Origin: JBDHTS01 sp044221445
GTDB taxonomy: Bacteria > Pseudomonadota > Alphaproteobacteria > Micavibrionales > Micavibrionaceae
Direction of reading: 5' to 3'
Length of the DNA: 64,000 bases
Assembly (NCBI GenBank): GCA_044221445.1
Contig: JBGAPF010000007.1
Span: forward strand, 1-64,000
Below are positions 31,752 to 41,100 of this stretch, in pieces. The position numbers and the translations under genes were made by a program. Below the pieces are notes generated by a model. That model searched no databases and was not told the DNA's origin. It worked only from the letters and a program-made list of their open reading frames with translations. Position 1 is the stretch's first letter, and the number at the start of each line of letters is the position of its first letter.

Positions 31752-33020
31752 ATGTCGAAAAATACGATTGCGCTTTTCAATTACGGTGGCGGCATGCGCG
31801 GGCTAATCCCCGCCCATATCATGACCCGTATCGAAGAAAAAACCGGCCTGCACATGACCGATATGGTCGATATTTTCAGCGGGCCTTCGACCGGCGCGAT
31901 CCTGAACGCTGCCCTTAACATACGCCAGGCGGAAATGCCGTCCCTGCCCCGGTTCCAGGCAAAGCACATGGTAAAGTTCTACGAACGCGAAGGCGACAGG
32001 ATCTTCCCGCCAGACCAGTACAGGGAATTGCGCGGAATCATTCATGATTTTAACAACCGTACGCTCAAACTGAACCAGTTGAACGCCCTGGTCCGCCATG
32101 GGCATTACGACCCCGGCCATCTGGCCCGCGCGCTGAAAGCCCTGTACGGCGATGCGAAGCTTTCCAACGCGCTGCGCAGCCTCATCATTCCCTGTTATAA
32201 TATCGACGGCGGCCTGATGGATATCGTGCAGGAAGTCAATGAAACCGGCGATTCCCCTGTCCACACGAAAAACAATATCACGGACCGGGGCGGTTATGCC
32301 GTCTGGATGAAGCATATCAAGACCGGCTGGCCTCAGGTGCAGGCATCCCAGACACCCGATGTTTCCCTGTACGACGCCGTCATGGCCAGTTGCGCCGCGC
32401 CGACCTATTTCCCATGTCATCACTTCAGTATGAAAAAGGCAGGGCAGGAAAAGGCGGAGTTTGTCTCCGCCATCGACGGCAATATGTTCGACAACCCATG
32501 TATCAGCTATCTCGGTGCGATCCGTCAGCACATCCAGCCAGGACATAAACTAACGATGATCGTGTTAGGGACAGGGTTCACGAACCGTTCGATCAGGCGA
32601 GACGAATGGAACCGGTACGGCTCTCTGGGCGTGGTCGACCCGGTCAACGACCTGCCGCTTATCAATATCTTTTTCCATGCGCCGGAATCGGCACTGATGG
32701 AGACGTTTGCCGAGGAGATGGGTGAAAATCTTATTATTTTCAATAAGGCTATGAACGATCCTAGCGATCTGACGAGTCCCAGCGGGCAGATCGATGACGC
32801 AAGCCCCGAAAACCTGAAACGTTTAAGGGACTTTTCCGAAGCCCTGATGGAAGAGAACGCAGGCGTCCTCGACACGCTCTGCCATACCCTGGCCACCCGC
32901 CGCGACCAGAGAAAACGCGATGAAGAAAGCCTGGTCGGCCAGGCGCGAAAATACCTGACTTTTTTCAAAGGCCTGCAAAAGGCAGACCGGAGCTCTGTTG
33001 CAGATCATGAAGCGCAGTAA
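31752..33020 (+). CDS. Patatin-like phospholipase
   Basis: Patatins are Ser-Asp dyad lipid acyl hydrolases. This 422-residue protein has the oxyanion loop YGGGMRGLIP (11-20), the nucleophile elbow F-S-G-P-S-T-G (Ser46) and the dyad Asp242 in SAIDGNMFDNP, in the order expected. There is no signal peptide or membrane segment, so it is cytoplasmic or exported by a dedicated system. The C-terminal 80 residues are charged and helical. A second, more divergent patatin follows 93 bases downstream. Such enzymes serve in lipid turnover, as secreted effectors or as immune effectors; no partner gene here points to one of these. Confidence 0.88.
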   Translation: MSKNTIALFNYGGGMRGLIPAHIMTRIEEKTGLHMTDMVDIFSGPSTGAILNAALNIRQAEMPSLPRFQAKHMVKFYEREGDRIFPPDQYRELRGIIHDFNNRTLKLNQLNALVRHGHYDPGHLARALKALYGDAKLSNALRSLIIPCYNIDGGLMDIVQEVNETGDSPVHTKNNITDRGGYAVWMKHIKTGWPQVQASQTPDVSLYDAVMASCAAPTYFPCHHFSMKKAGQEKAEFVSAIDGNMFDNPCISYLGAIRQHIQPGHKLTMIVLGTGFTNRSIRRDEWNRYGSLGVVDPVNDLPLINIFFHAPESALMETFAEEMGENLIIFNKAMNDPSDLTSPSGQIDDASPENLKRLRDFSEALMEENAGVLDTLCHTLATRRDQRKRDEESLVGQARKYLTFFKGLQKADRSSVADHEAQ

Positions 33021-33113
33021 ATAATAAGTGCGTTGCACAATATGAAAACAGCTGACATTTAATATTTTATGTTTTAGGTTCTTTTCAGCGTATTTATATA
33101 AAAAGAAGAAAAC

Positions 33114-34730
33114 ATGTTTCGCAGAAACGGGAACGGTTCGCAGTCTGTCAGTTTTGCGAACTCCATTCAAAAAAACATCTTTATTATTTATATGCCGGGT
33201 TCGGGGGTCCTAAATCTAATCCCCGGAATGATTGCACGTCGTCTTGAACAACTGACGCGAAGACCGCTTGTCGACACCAGCCATATTTTCGAAGCCTCCT
33301 CGGGAGGCGGAATACTTACCGGGGGGCTGAATACACCCGGGTTATCGGCGGAAGACGGGCTGAAACTCTACAACCATAACGCAGCGTTCTTTCTGCCTTC
33401 CGTGCCGGGCAGAGAAAGAAATCTGCTTATAAAAAATGGCGTTAATGCCATTGCGCATCAGCTCGGAATAGATCCCTTACAGGCAGACGCCAAAAAAATA
33501 CATAATATTGTAACAATCTGCGATGTTCTTCAAAAGCATGGTTGCGACGCCGCGTATGTCAATATGGTGAGGAACGGCGGCACCAAACGATGGCTAAGCA
33601 CGCATGATATACGTCAGGCAAACTACGGATGCAGGATTTTAACGGCACGGCACCCTGAACTAAAAAAAGAATTGCGCGCTTTGCAAAAAAACGTACAGGC
33701 GCGCAGAAGCCATTCTGCAATAAATTATGTGTTCAAAAATGCGGCTTTGTATGGGATCGATTACATCAATAAAAAAATAGGGCCGGATCTGTTTTTGAAC
33801 ACAGATTATGCCCGCTCGCTTTATGAAGAATTATTCACCGATCGCCGCATGGCCGATTGCCTCCGGACAACTTTTATTTATGCGCGGGACGTTAGAACAG
33901 GAGAGCCTGTCCCTTTTTACTGCAAGAAAAATTTGTTTGATGCCCCTGGCGGAGAAACCTTGGAAACTTCTCCTAAAAACCATTTGTTGCGGGACGCGGT
34001 ATTTGCAAGCACGTCTCATCCCTTGGGATTCATACCTCATCATACCGAAGATGGCGGCTGCTTCGATGATTGGGCAACCCTTCACGTCCCCTTTGCCTCA
34101 GTGGACTATGCTTTAAGCCAGCGGCCGCCGGGCGTGGGTATCAAGCTTGTCATCCTGCATTGCGGCTTGCTGACCCGTCCCGAAGATTCGGTGGAAGCCA
34201 TCGTAAGAAATCATAGGGAGACAGGAATTTTCGGAAGCTTTATGCGCGGCGAATTCATGCATAACGTCAACCGTTATGTTATGGGCCTGGCACGGCTGAA
34301 GGAAAGGCTTGGGCAGGAAAACGTCATAGAGATCGTCCCGCGCTTGTATCCGGAACACTATGACGAATGCGAAGAAGACTTCCCATCCCACAACCTTTTG
34401 GATTCAAGCAAGGAAAACAGAAGACGTATAATACGCCAGGGTCGCAGGACGGTAAAAGAATTCGATGGAATCCTTCGCGAACTTGCGCAGCAACAGATCG
34501 ATACGTGCTACGCCACCGGCCATATGACTTTGCAGGAATATGTGGATACGACGCGCCATATTGGCGTTAAAGATTTAATGGAAGTCGCACAGCCTGCAAA
34601 GGCTGCTACCAACGGCGTCACAAGCTGGCGGCAGACTTTTTATAATGCTGCCGGGCGCCTTGCCTGGCCATTGGGATCTTCATCCAGAACTACCCCGGCT
34701 CGAACCGAACCTGGACGTCCTCAGATTTAG
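33114..34730 (+). CDS. Divergent patatin-like protein
   Basis: This 538-residue protein aligns by motif with its upstream neighbour. Its oxyanion-like loop is MPGSGVLNLIP (27-37, cf. YGGGMRGLIP), the elbow is HIFEASSGGGIL with the candidate nucleophile Ser63, and an Asp313 lies in TEDGGCFDDW. The first Gly of G-x-S-x-G is Ala here (A-S-S-G-G), and the oxyanion loop lacks its Arg, so activity is uncertain. A long extra region separates elbow from Asp. The base composition looks more AT-rich than the flanking aminotransferase gene. A ribosome site AAGAAG precedes the ATG. Its stop overlaps that of the convergent aminotransferase by 4 bases. Confidence 0.7.
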   Translation: MFRRNGNGSQSVSFANSIQKNIFIIYMPGSGVLNLIPGMIARRLEQLTRRPLVDTSHIFEASSGGGILTGGLNTPGLSAEDGLKLYNHNAAFFLPSVPGRERNLLIKNGVNAIAHQLGIDPLQADAKKIHNIVTICDVLQKHGCDAAYVNMVRNGGTKRWLSTHDIRQANYGCRILTARHPELKKELRALQKNVQARRSHSAINYVFKNAALYGIDYINKKIGPDLFLNTDYARSLYEELFTDRRMADCLRTTFIYARDVRTGEPVPFYCKKNLFDAPGGETLETSPKNHLLRDAVFASTSHPLGFIPHHTEDGGCFDDWATLHVPFASVDYALSQRPPGVGIKLVILHCGLLTRPEDSVEAIVRNHRETGIFGSFMRGEFMHNVNRYVMGLARLKERLGQENVIEIVPRLYPEHYDECEEDFPSHNLLDSSKENRRRIIRQGRRTVKEFDGILRELAQQQIDTCYATGHMTLQEYVDTTRHIGVKDLMEVAQPAKAATNGVTSWRQTFYNAAGRLAWPLGSSSRTTPARTEPGRPQI

Positions 34731-35944
34731 GCTGCCGTTCTTTTCTTCAAAGCGCCGCACGCTCGCTGGATACGCTTGCACGCTTCTTCCAGCGCATCGG
34801 TGGATGTTGCGTAGGATATCCTGAAATAGGGCGACAAACCGAACGCTGCGCCCTGTACCGCCGCGACGCCTTCGCTTTCCAGCAAATACGTAACGAAATC
34901 GGAATCGCTCCCGATGACCTTACCGTCCGGAGTTTCTCGGCCGATAACGCCCGCGCAGGACGGATAGACGTAGAATGCGCCTTCCGGGCGGTGGCAAGAG
35001 ATGCCATCCGCCTGGTTCAGCATGGATACGACAAGATCGCGCCGTTCCTGATACACGCGCCGCCATTCATTGAGAAAAGACGCATCGCCGTTCAGTGCGG
35101 CGACGGCGGCGGCCTGCGAAATCGAGCAGGGATTGGAGGTGCTGTGGCTTTGCACGCCCGCTATGGCCTTGATCAGTTCCTTCGGCCCGCCGGCATAGCC
35201 GATCCGCCAGCCGGTCATGGCGTAGGCCTTCGAGACGCCGTTGACGGTCAGTGTGCGATCGTAAAGGCCGGGCTCGACTTCGGCGGGCGTGACGAATTTG
35301 AAGTCGTCGTATACCAGATGCTCATACATGTCGTCGGTCATGACCCAGACATGCTTATGCTTCATCAAAACGTCGGTCAGCGCCTTCATTTCAGAACGCG
35401 TGTATCCAGCCCCTGTCGGGTTCGACGGAGAGTTGAGAATAAGCCATTTGGTTTTCGGCGTGATGGCCCTTTCAAGATCCTGAGGCTGGAGTTTGAAACC
35501 GTTTTTTTCAGGGCAGGCAACGAAAACAGGCGTGCCTTCCGCCAGAATGGTCATATCGGGATAGGAAACCCAGTACGGCGCCGGAATGATGACTTCGTCG
35601 CCGGGGTTCAGCGTCGCCATCAATGCATTGTACAATACCTGTTTGCCGCCTGTGCCAACCGTGATCTGGTCGGGCTTGTAATCGAGGCCGTTTTCGCGTT
35701 TGAATTTTTCGCAGATCGCCTTTTTCAGGGCCGGCGTTCCGTCGACCGCCGTATATTTCGTCTGACCGGCCTTCATGGCGGCCGCAGCCGCGTCCTTGAT
35801 GAATTCCGGCGTGTCGAAATCCGGTTCGCCAGCCCCCAGCCCGATGACATCCCGCCCGGCGGCCTTCAGTTCCTGCGCCTTCGTTGTGACGGCGATGGTG
35901 GGCGATGGCTTGATACGGCTCAGACGCTCGGCAAGTATGGACAT
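34727..35944 (-). CDS. Aspartate aminotransferase, class I
   Basis: This PLP enzyme moves the amino group between aspartate and 2-oxoglutarate; alphaproteobacterial members (AatA/AspC type I-gamma) often accept aromatic acids too. In the 405 residues the start AERLSRIKPSPTIAVTTKAQEL is typical, as are GAGEPDFDTP, SPSNPTGAGYT, and the PLP lysine in NGVSKAYAMTGWRIGYAGG. A ribosome site AGGAA lies upstream of the ATG. It is a single gene, convergent with the patatin pair. Confidence 0.93.
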   Translation of the reverse strand: MSILAERLSRIKPSPTIAVTTKAQELKAAGRDVIGLGAGEPDFDTPEFIKDAAAAAMKAGQTKYTAVDGTPALKKAICEKFKRENGLDYKPDQITVGTGGKQVLYNALMATLNPGDEVIIPAPYWVSYPDMTILAEGTPVFVACPEKNGFKLQPQDLERAITPKTKWLILNSPSNPTGAGYTRSEMKALTDVLMKHKHVWVMTDDMYEHLVYDDFKFVTPAEVEPGLYDRTLTVNGVSKAYAMTGWRIGYAGGPKELIKAIAGVQSHSTSNPCSISQAAAVAALNGDASFLNEWRRVYQERRDLVVSMLNQADGISCHRPEGAFYVYPSCAGVIGRETPDGKVIGSDSDFVTYLLESEGVAAVQGAAFGLSPYFRISYATSTDALEEACKRIQRACGALKKRTAA

Positions 35945-36003
35945 GGCTTATGTTCCTCCGCCCGCATACAAGCACATGTTTTCCGCGGAAATAAAGTAAA
36001 AAA

Positions 36004-37101
36004 TCAGATCGCGTCGTCCCGGATCAAAGGGCGGATGGATTCAGGATCGAACCCGGCTGTCCTGGTGAAATCAAGTTTCTGTCGCTGACACCAGTCCGCC
36101 AGGGGTTTCAGCACCGGATGCCGAAGCCCTTCGCGCAGGTAATGGGCGGTCTGCGGAATATACTGAAGATACTGGGTGCGTCCGTCACGCACGGCGAGCC
36201 GGATAAACTGGCCGATTACGCGGCAGTGGAACTGCGTCGCCAGAACACGGTACCAGTCAGCAAACAGCGCTCGCTCCTCTTTCGTCATGTCTGCGCAGTA
36301 ACGGTCGAGGAGAGAGGCGCGTATGGCAGCGGGAACATCGACGCGGGCGTTCTCCGCCAGGTTGGCCAGATCATAAGGCAGCGGCCCGCGCATCGCGCCC
36401 TGAAAATCCAGAAGGCCGCATTGGTCCGTTCCACTGCCCCCAGGAAGCTTCATAAGGTTTCCAAGATGAAAATCGAAATGGAGAAAGCCCTGTGGACACA
36501 TCGGCAGGGATTGTTCGATCCTGTCCCAAACCTGCCTGTAGCCTTCCGCGACACCGTCTTCTACGACCCTGCCGGTGCAGGCGGGCATGTACCAGTCGAC
36601 CAGGCGGCGGCGCGCGTTGTACCAGAGGCTGCCTCGATAATCAGGCAGAACAACTCCATTAGGATCGAGCGACTTGAGATGGATAAGAACGTCCGTTGCC
36701 AGATTGTATAATGTTTCCTGATCCTGCCCTGCCCTTTTTGCCTGATCGAAAGACAAGTCTCCGAAATCTTCGAGCAGCGCGAAACCTTCAAGCGCATCCG
36801 CTTCGTAAACGGCAGGCGCATGCAGGCCGTTTTGTCGGAGATAGGCGCCGATCCGCAGGAAATCGCCCAGCCTGTGGCCCGGCGTGGCAATAGCGTTACC
36901 GTCCGGCACGGATTCCATCAGGATGACACTATCCCCGTTCTTACGTAGCCGGAAATAGCGGCGAAACGCCATATCCTGGCCGACAGGATCAAGCCGGGCG
37001 TCGGCCCAGCCATAGCGATCGAGAAAGTCCGTACGCAAGTCTTCACGGGAATCGAACCAGTCCCGGACGGAAGACGGCTGCAGGACGACAGGGGAAGTCA
37101 C
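36004..37101 (-). CDS. Aminoglycoside-phosphotransferase-fold sugar kinase, AmgK-like
   Basis: This 365-residue protein has the APH/choline-kinase fold. The catalytic loop is LHFDFHLGNLM (Asp210, Asn215) and the Mg-binding Asp232 lies in LLDFQGAMRGPLPYDLANL. The pattern matches the AmgK group, anomeric kinases of N-acetylmuramate and N-acetylglucosamine in cell-wall recycling, better than antibiotic-resistance enzymes. Its usual partners murU and tsaE are not next to it here, so the function is inferred from motifs only. It is followed upstream by a small conserved-looking gene with a 2-base gap, suggesting cotranscription. Confidence 0.75.
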   Translation of the reverse strand: MTSPVVLQPSSVRDWFDSREDLRTDFLDRYGWADARLDPVGQDMAFRRYFRLRKNGDSVILMESVPDGNAIATPGHRLGDFLRIGAYLRQNGLHAPAVYEADALEGFALLEDFGDLSFDQAKRAGQDQETLYNLATDVLIHLKSLDPNGVVLPDYRGSLWYNARRRLVDWYMPACTGRVVEDGVAEGYRQVWDRIEQSLPMCPQGFLHFDFHLGNLMKLPGGSGTDQCGLLDFQGAMRGPLPYDLANLAENARVDVPAAIRASLLDRYCADMTKEERALFADWYRVLATQFHCRVIGQFIRLAVRDGRTQYLQYIPQTAHYLREGLRHPVLKPLADWCQRQKLDFTRTAGFDPESIRPLIRDDAI

Positions 37102-37103
37102 GG

Positions 37104-37511
37104 TCAGCGATCGCTTTTTTTCTTTTTGGAAGCGAGGCTTTTCAGGGCGTCGATGTGGCTTTGCGACGCCTGCTTGCGACCCGCCGGAGGAGCCGCGGTT
37201 TCCTGCCCGAAGACAGGCGTATTGCTGCTGGACAGGGCTTTCAGAATTTCCCGGCCGAAGGTCTCGGGGGGCATGTTGAGTGTTTCAGGGATATCGGGAA
37301 TGGGCGTTTCGTCTTCATCCGCCTCCAGCCGATTGATCACACGGCTGACGGCATAGGCGACAATCCCGGTAAGATGAGGCCGCACCAGCGCCTGCAGCAG
37401 CTTGGGATCCTCGAACGTCCAGGCCATCACCATCTGCCGTGCCTTGGTCGCGTTGCCTTTAGCCTGTTTCAGGGCTTCGCGGATACGGCTTTCGGCATAT
37501 TCACGGCTCAT
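37104..37511 (-). CDS. Hypothetical cytoplasmic protein, 135 residues
   Basis: I do not recognise a named domain. The N-terminal half is basic and helical with a pattern suited to a helix-turn-helix-like or repeat fold (REALKQAKGNATKARQMVMA), followed by a compact segment (LTGIVAYAVSRVINR), an acidic linker and a Lys-rich tail (LKSLASKKKKSDR). Its stop lies 2 bases before the AmgK-like ATG, so it is the first gene of that transcript. Length and composition match the neighbourhood, so I think it is a real, vertically inherited gene. Confidence 0.6.
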   Translation of the reverse strand: MSREYAESRIREALKQAKGNATKARQMVMAWTFEDPKLLQALVRPHLTGIVAYAVSRVINRLEADEDETPIPDIPETLNMPPETFGREILKALSSSNTPVFGQETAAPPAGRKQASQSHIDALKSLASKKKKSDR

Positions 37512-37523
37512 GGAAAACTCATA

Positions 37524-37550
37524 AAACGGCTATCCTTTAAAAGGATAGCC
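37524..37550 (-). terminator. Likely terminator upstream of the 135-residue gene
   Basis: GGCTATCCTTT and AAAGGATAGCC (37528-37550) form an 11 bp palindrome with a single-base centre; on the minus strand it is followed by GTTTTAT. It would end transcription coming from the two small genes above. Confidence 0.5.
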
Positions 37551-37592
37551 CCGTCAATGTAATGTCCAAACGCAGACAGGCAAACGGCCGTA

Positions 37593-37793
37593 TCAGAATC
37601 CTGGATTGTGTCCGCCCTGATTCAGCTTGCTTGTAGCGCGAAGAACTGTATCCGCCATGACAAGCTGGCCGAGAGCAGACCCTTTTCCGCCCAAAAGATC
37701 CGCGGTTGCCCCGCCAAGTACCATACTTCCGAAAAAGCCCATAAGGCTGTTTTCCAATGAATCGCCACTTTGTCTTTCAGGTAAACCGTCCAT
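37593..37793 (-). CDS. Small hypothetical protein, 66 residues
   Basis: This short frame encodes a Gly/Leu-rich, weakly hydrophobic protein (NSLMGFFGSMVLGGATADLLGGKGS). It may be a small membrane-associated protein. An AGGAGAG ribosome site lies about 6 bases before the ATG at 37793, which supports a real gene. It lies 20 bases after the next small gene on the same strand. No function is assigned. Confidence 0.45.
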   Translation of the reverse strand: MDGLPERQSGDSLENSLMGFFGSMVLGGATADLLGGKGSALGQLVMADTVLRATSKLNQGGHNPGF

Positions 37794-37813
37794 AGCACTC
37801 TCCTTTTTCAGGA

Positions 37814-38086
37814 TTATAGACCCTGATAAATGAAAGATACAGAGAAACCTTCGACCGGCTTCTGCTCTTTCATTAAAACCACCATAATTTTTTTAACATA
37901 TTTAAGCTTCTCTTCGAACCCTGGAAGGATGATTACCTCCGTCTGAAATTCCATCCCATCCTGGCTGACCAGTCTTACTCCTCCTAAATCCGGGGAATAT
38001 TCCACCCAATAGGGTAAAAATCCAAGCGGCTCGGTATGCATGAGCATGGCTTCATTTTTATCGTTCAGCATAATCGCCATGCTCAT
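37814..38086 (-). CDS. Small hypothetical protein, 90 residues
   Basis: This 90-residue protein has alternating hydrophobic and charged segments suggesting a beta-rich fold (WVEYSPDLGGVRLVSQDGMEFQ), ending in a helix with KLKYVKKIMVVLMKEQ. There is no signal peptide. It lies on the same strand 44 bases after the mfd stop and just upstream of another small gene. It is unlike anything I can name, and is more AT-rich than mfd. Confidence 0.5.
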   Translation of the reverse strand: MSMAIMLNDKNEAMLMHTEPLGFLPYWVEYSPDLGGVRLVSQDGMEFQTEVIILPGFEEKLKYVKKIMVVLMKEQKPVEGFSVSFIYQGL

Positions 38087-38130
38087 TGCAGCTTATCCCT
38101 GTTTTGATGTCATAGACCGATTGTACTCTC

Positions 38131-41100
38131 TTATCTCAAACTGGCCAGGTCCCGCATCAGGCTTCTTACCCCTTTCACCCGCTGTTCGGGCTGATGCCAT
38201 TCGCGGGCGGCGACCAGTTTCTGGTCGGGCCGCAGTTTGACCGTACCGGATTTTTCCTGAATCCATTTCATCAAAGCGGCAACATTTGGCGGGGAATCGT
38301 TATGAAATCCTATAACGGCCCCTTTGGGCCCGGCATCCACCCTGTCTACGCCCGCAGTCTTGCAAAGTTGTTTGATCTCGACAATCTGCAAAAGGTTCTC
38401 CACCTCGTCCGGGATAGCGCCAAAACGGTCGATCAGTTCCGCGGCAAACGATTCGATATCGTTTTTGCTTTCGAGTTCAGAGAGACGCCGGTACAGGCTC
38501 ATACGTACATTCAGATCGTCGACATAATAATCCGGTATTAAAACCGAGGTGCCCAGGTTAATGGTCGGGGACCATTGGTCGGGCATCGGCTCGCCTTCAA
38601 AATCCAACCCGTGCCGGGCGGCGGCCACGGCCTCTTCCAGCATCTGCTGATACAGTTCCACCCCGATTTCCCTGATATGGCCCGACTGCTCCTCGCCCAG
38701 AAGGTTACCGGCGCCCCTTATATCCATATCATGGCTAGCCAGTTGAAAACCCGCTCCCAAAGTATCAAGCGTTTCCATGACCTCAAGCCGCTTTTGCGCC
38801 TGATCGGTCAGGACCCGGCGAGGTTCATAGGTCAAGTAAGCGTACGCGCGAACTTTGGAACGCCCGATCCGCCCGCGTATCTGGTAGAGCTGCGACAGCC
38901 CGAACATATCGGCACGGTGTACGACCATCGTATTGGCGGTCGGGATGTCGATACCGTTTTCGATGATGTTGGTGGCAAGGAGTACATTGTATTGCCCGTC
39001 GTAAAACGCCGTCATGCGATCTTCAAGTTCCTGCGCCGGCATCTGGCCATGCGCGGCGACCACTTTGACTTCAGGCACCAGGTCTTTGAGCATTTCGGCA
39101 ATATCGTCGATATCCTTGATGCGCGGGCAGACGTAAAAAGTCTGTCCGCCCCGGTAATGCTCGCGCAATATCGCTTCACGGATGACGACCGGATCGAACG
39201 GCAGGACGAAATTGCGGATGGCCAGACGGTCAACCGGAGGCGTCGCGATCACCGACATATCCCGCACACCCGTCAGCGCCATTTGCAGGGTACGCGGGAT
39301 CGGCGTAGCGGTAAGGGTCAGCACATGGACATTGGCTTTCAGTTCTTTCAGCTTTTCCTTCTGCTTGACGCCAAAGCGCTGTTCTTCATCGACCACCACC
39401 AAGCCCAAACGGTCGAACTTGATGCCCTTGCCCAGAAGGGCATGGGTGCCGACGACAATGTTAACCGTTCCATCCGCCAGCCCTTTTTTAGTCTGCTCGG
39501 CTTCTTTGGCCGTCACCATGCGGGAAAGTTGTTCAATTCTTAAACCTGTATTTGAAAAACGCTTGGTAAAATTCTGATAATGCTGCCTTGCCAGTAAAGT
39601 CGTCGGTACGATGACTGCCACCTGGCTGCCGTTCATCGCGGCGATGTATGTAGCGCGCAGAGCGATTTCCGTCTTGCCGAACCCGACATCGCCACACACC
39701 AGACGGTCCATCGGCTGGCCGCGATTGAGGTCGCTTATCACGTCGCCGATCGCGCGAAGCTGGTCATCGGTTTCCTGGTAAGGGAAACTGGCAGAAAATT
39801 CTTCGTAGAGGCCGGAGCCGAGTTCGAATTTTTCGCCTTTCTCCAGTTGTCTGGCGGCCGCAATCTTAAGAAGACCGTCCGCCATGCGCATCAGATCGGC
39901 TTTTGCCTTGGCTTTCCGAGCCTGCCAGCCCGCCCCACCCAGCTTATCCAGCTGGACCACGCCTTCGTCATTGCCGAAACGGCTCAGGACTTCGATATTT
40001 TCGACCGGCACATACAGCTTGTCCCCGCCCGCATATTCGAGCTTCAGACAGTCATGAAGCGTTTTGCCGACGGCCAGAGTTTCAAGCCCGGTAAACCGCC
40101 CGATGCCATGATCGATATGCACGATCAGGTCTCCGGGAGACAAAGATGAAACTTCGGTCAGGAAATTGTCGGCTTTCTTCCGGTTTTTTGACCGCCGCGC
40201 GAGACGGTCGCCGAGAATATCCTGTTCGGTCACGACCACCAGGTCGGGCGAAACGAACCCGTGTTCCAGGCTTAAAATCGCCATGCCGGTCTGGTGAGAC
40301 GCAAGTTTTTTCAGGTCGTCCGCCGAATCGACCGGAATGATGTTGGCGAAGCCGGCGCTCTGCATCAGCCCGCCGAGCCTGTCACGCGAGCCTTCGGAGT
40401 ACGCGGCGATCAGGATCTTCCTGCCGTCCATGCGATGCCCGGAAATGTATTCGCTCAAGGCGCCGAACACATCGCCCTTGGGCTGCGCCCTGATGTCGCC
40501 GAAATCGCGGCCCTTCTTGCCGCGCCCATCCAGCTCTTCATTACCGGGCGGGGCGGAAAAAGGCGAAAACTCGACCGCGTCCGATGCCTTTTCCCTCCAT
40601 TCCCTGTCCGTCAGATATAAACGGTCGGGAGGAACGGGATGATAGACAGTGCCCGACAGGCTGACATCGCCTTCCTTTTTCTTTTTGCCGTTCGCGGCTT
40701 CAAGGGTTTTACGGGCCTGGTAAAAATCCTGGACCTGCGCCAGCCTTTCGTCCCAGGCCTGTTCTCCATGCTGGTCGAGGGTCAGTGCTATGATTTGGGG
40801 CAGATAGGCGAACAAAGTGTCCAGCCTGTCAAAAAAGAGCGGCAGCCAGTGGTCCATGCCATTATAGCGTCGTCCTTCAGATACAGCGGCATAAAGCGGG
40901 TCGTCCGAGCGCGTCACGCCGAAAAGGTCGCGGTATCCTGATCGAAACCGGGCGATCGAGTCGTTATCGAGGAAAAACTCAGTCGCCGGAAAAAGTTCGA
41001 ACCTGTCCAGCTTTCTGCTTGTGCGCTGTGTCGAGGGGTCGAAACTGCGTATGGTTTCGATGTCGTCGCCGAACAGGTCTATGCGCAGCGGTTCTTCATA

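Noticed and set aside
31752..34730. Patatin effector of a CBASS-type anti-phage system
   Set aside because: No CD-NTase, ubiquitin-like or other defence gene is adjacent; neighbours are a regulator and an aminotransferase. The patatin fold alone is not enough.
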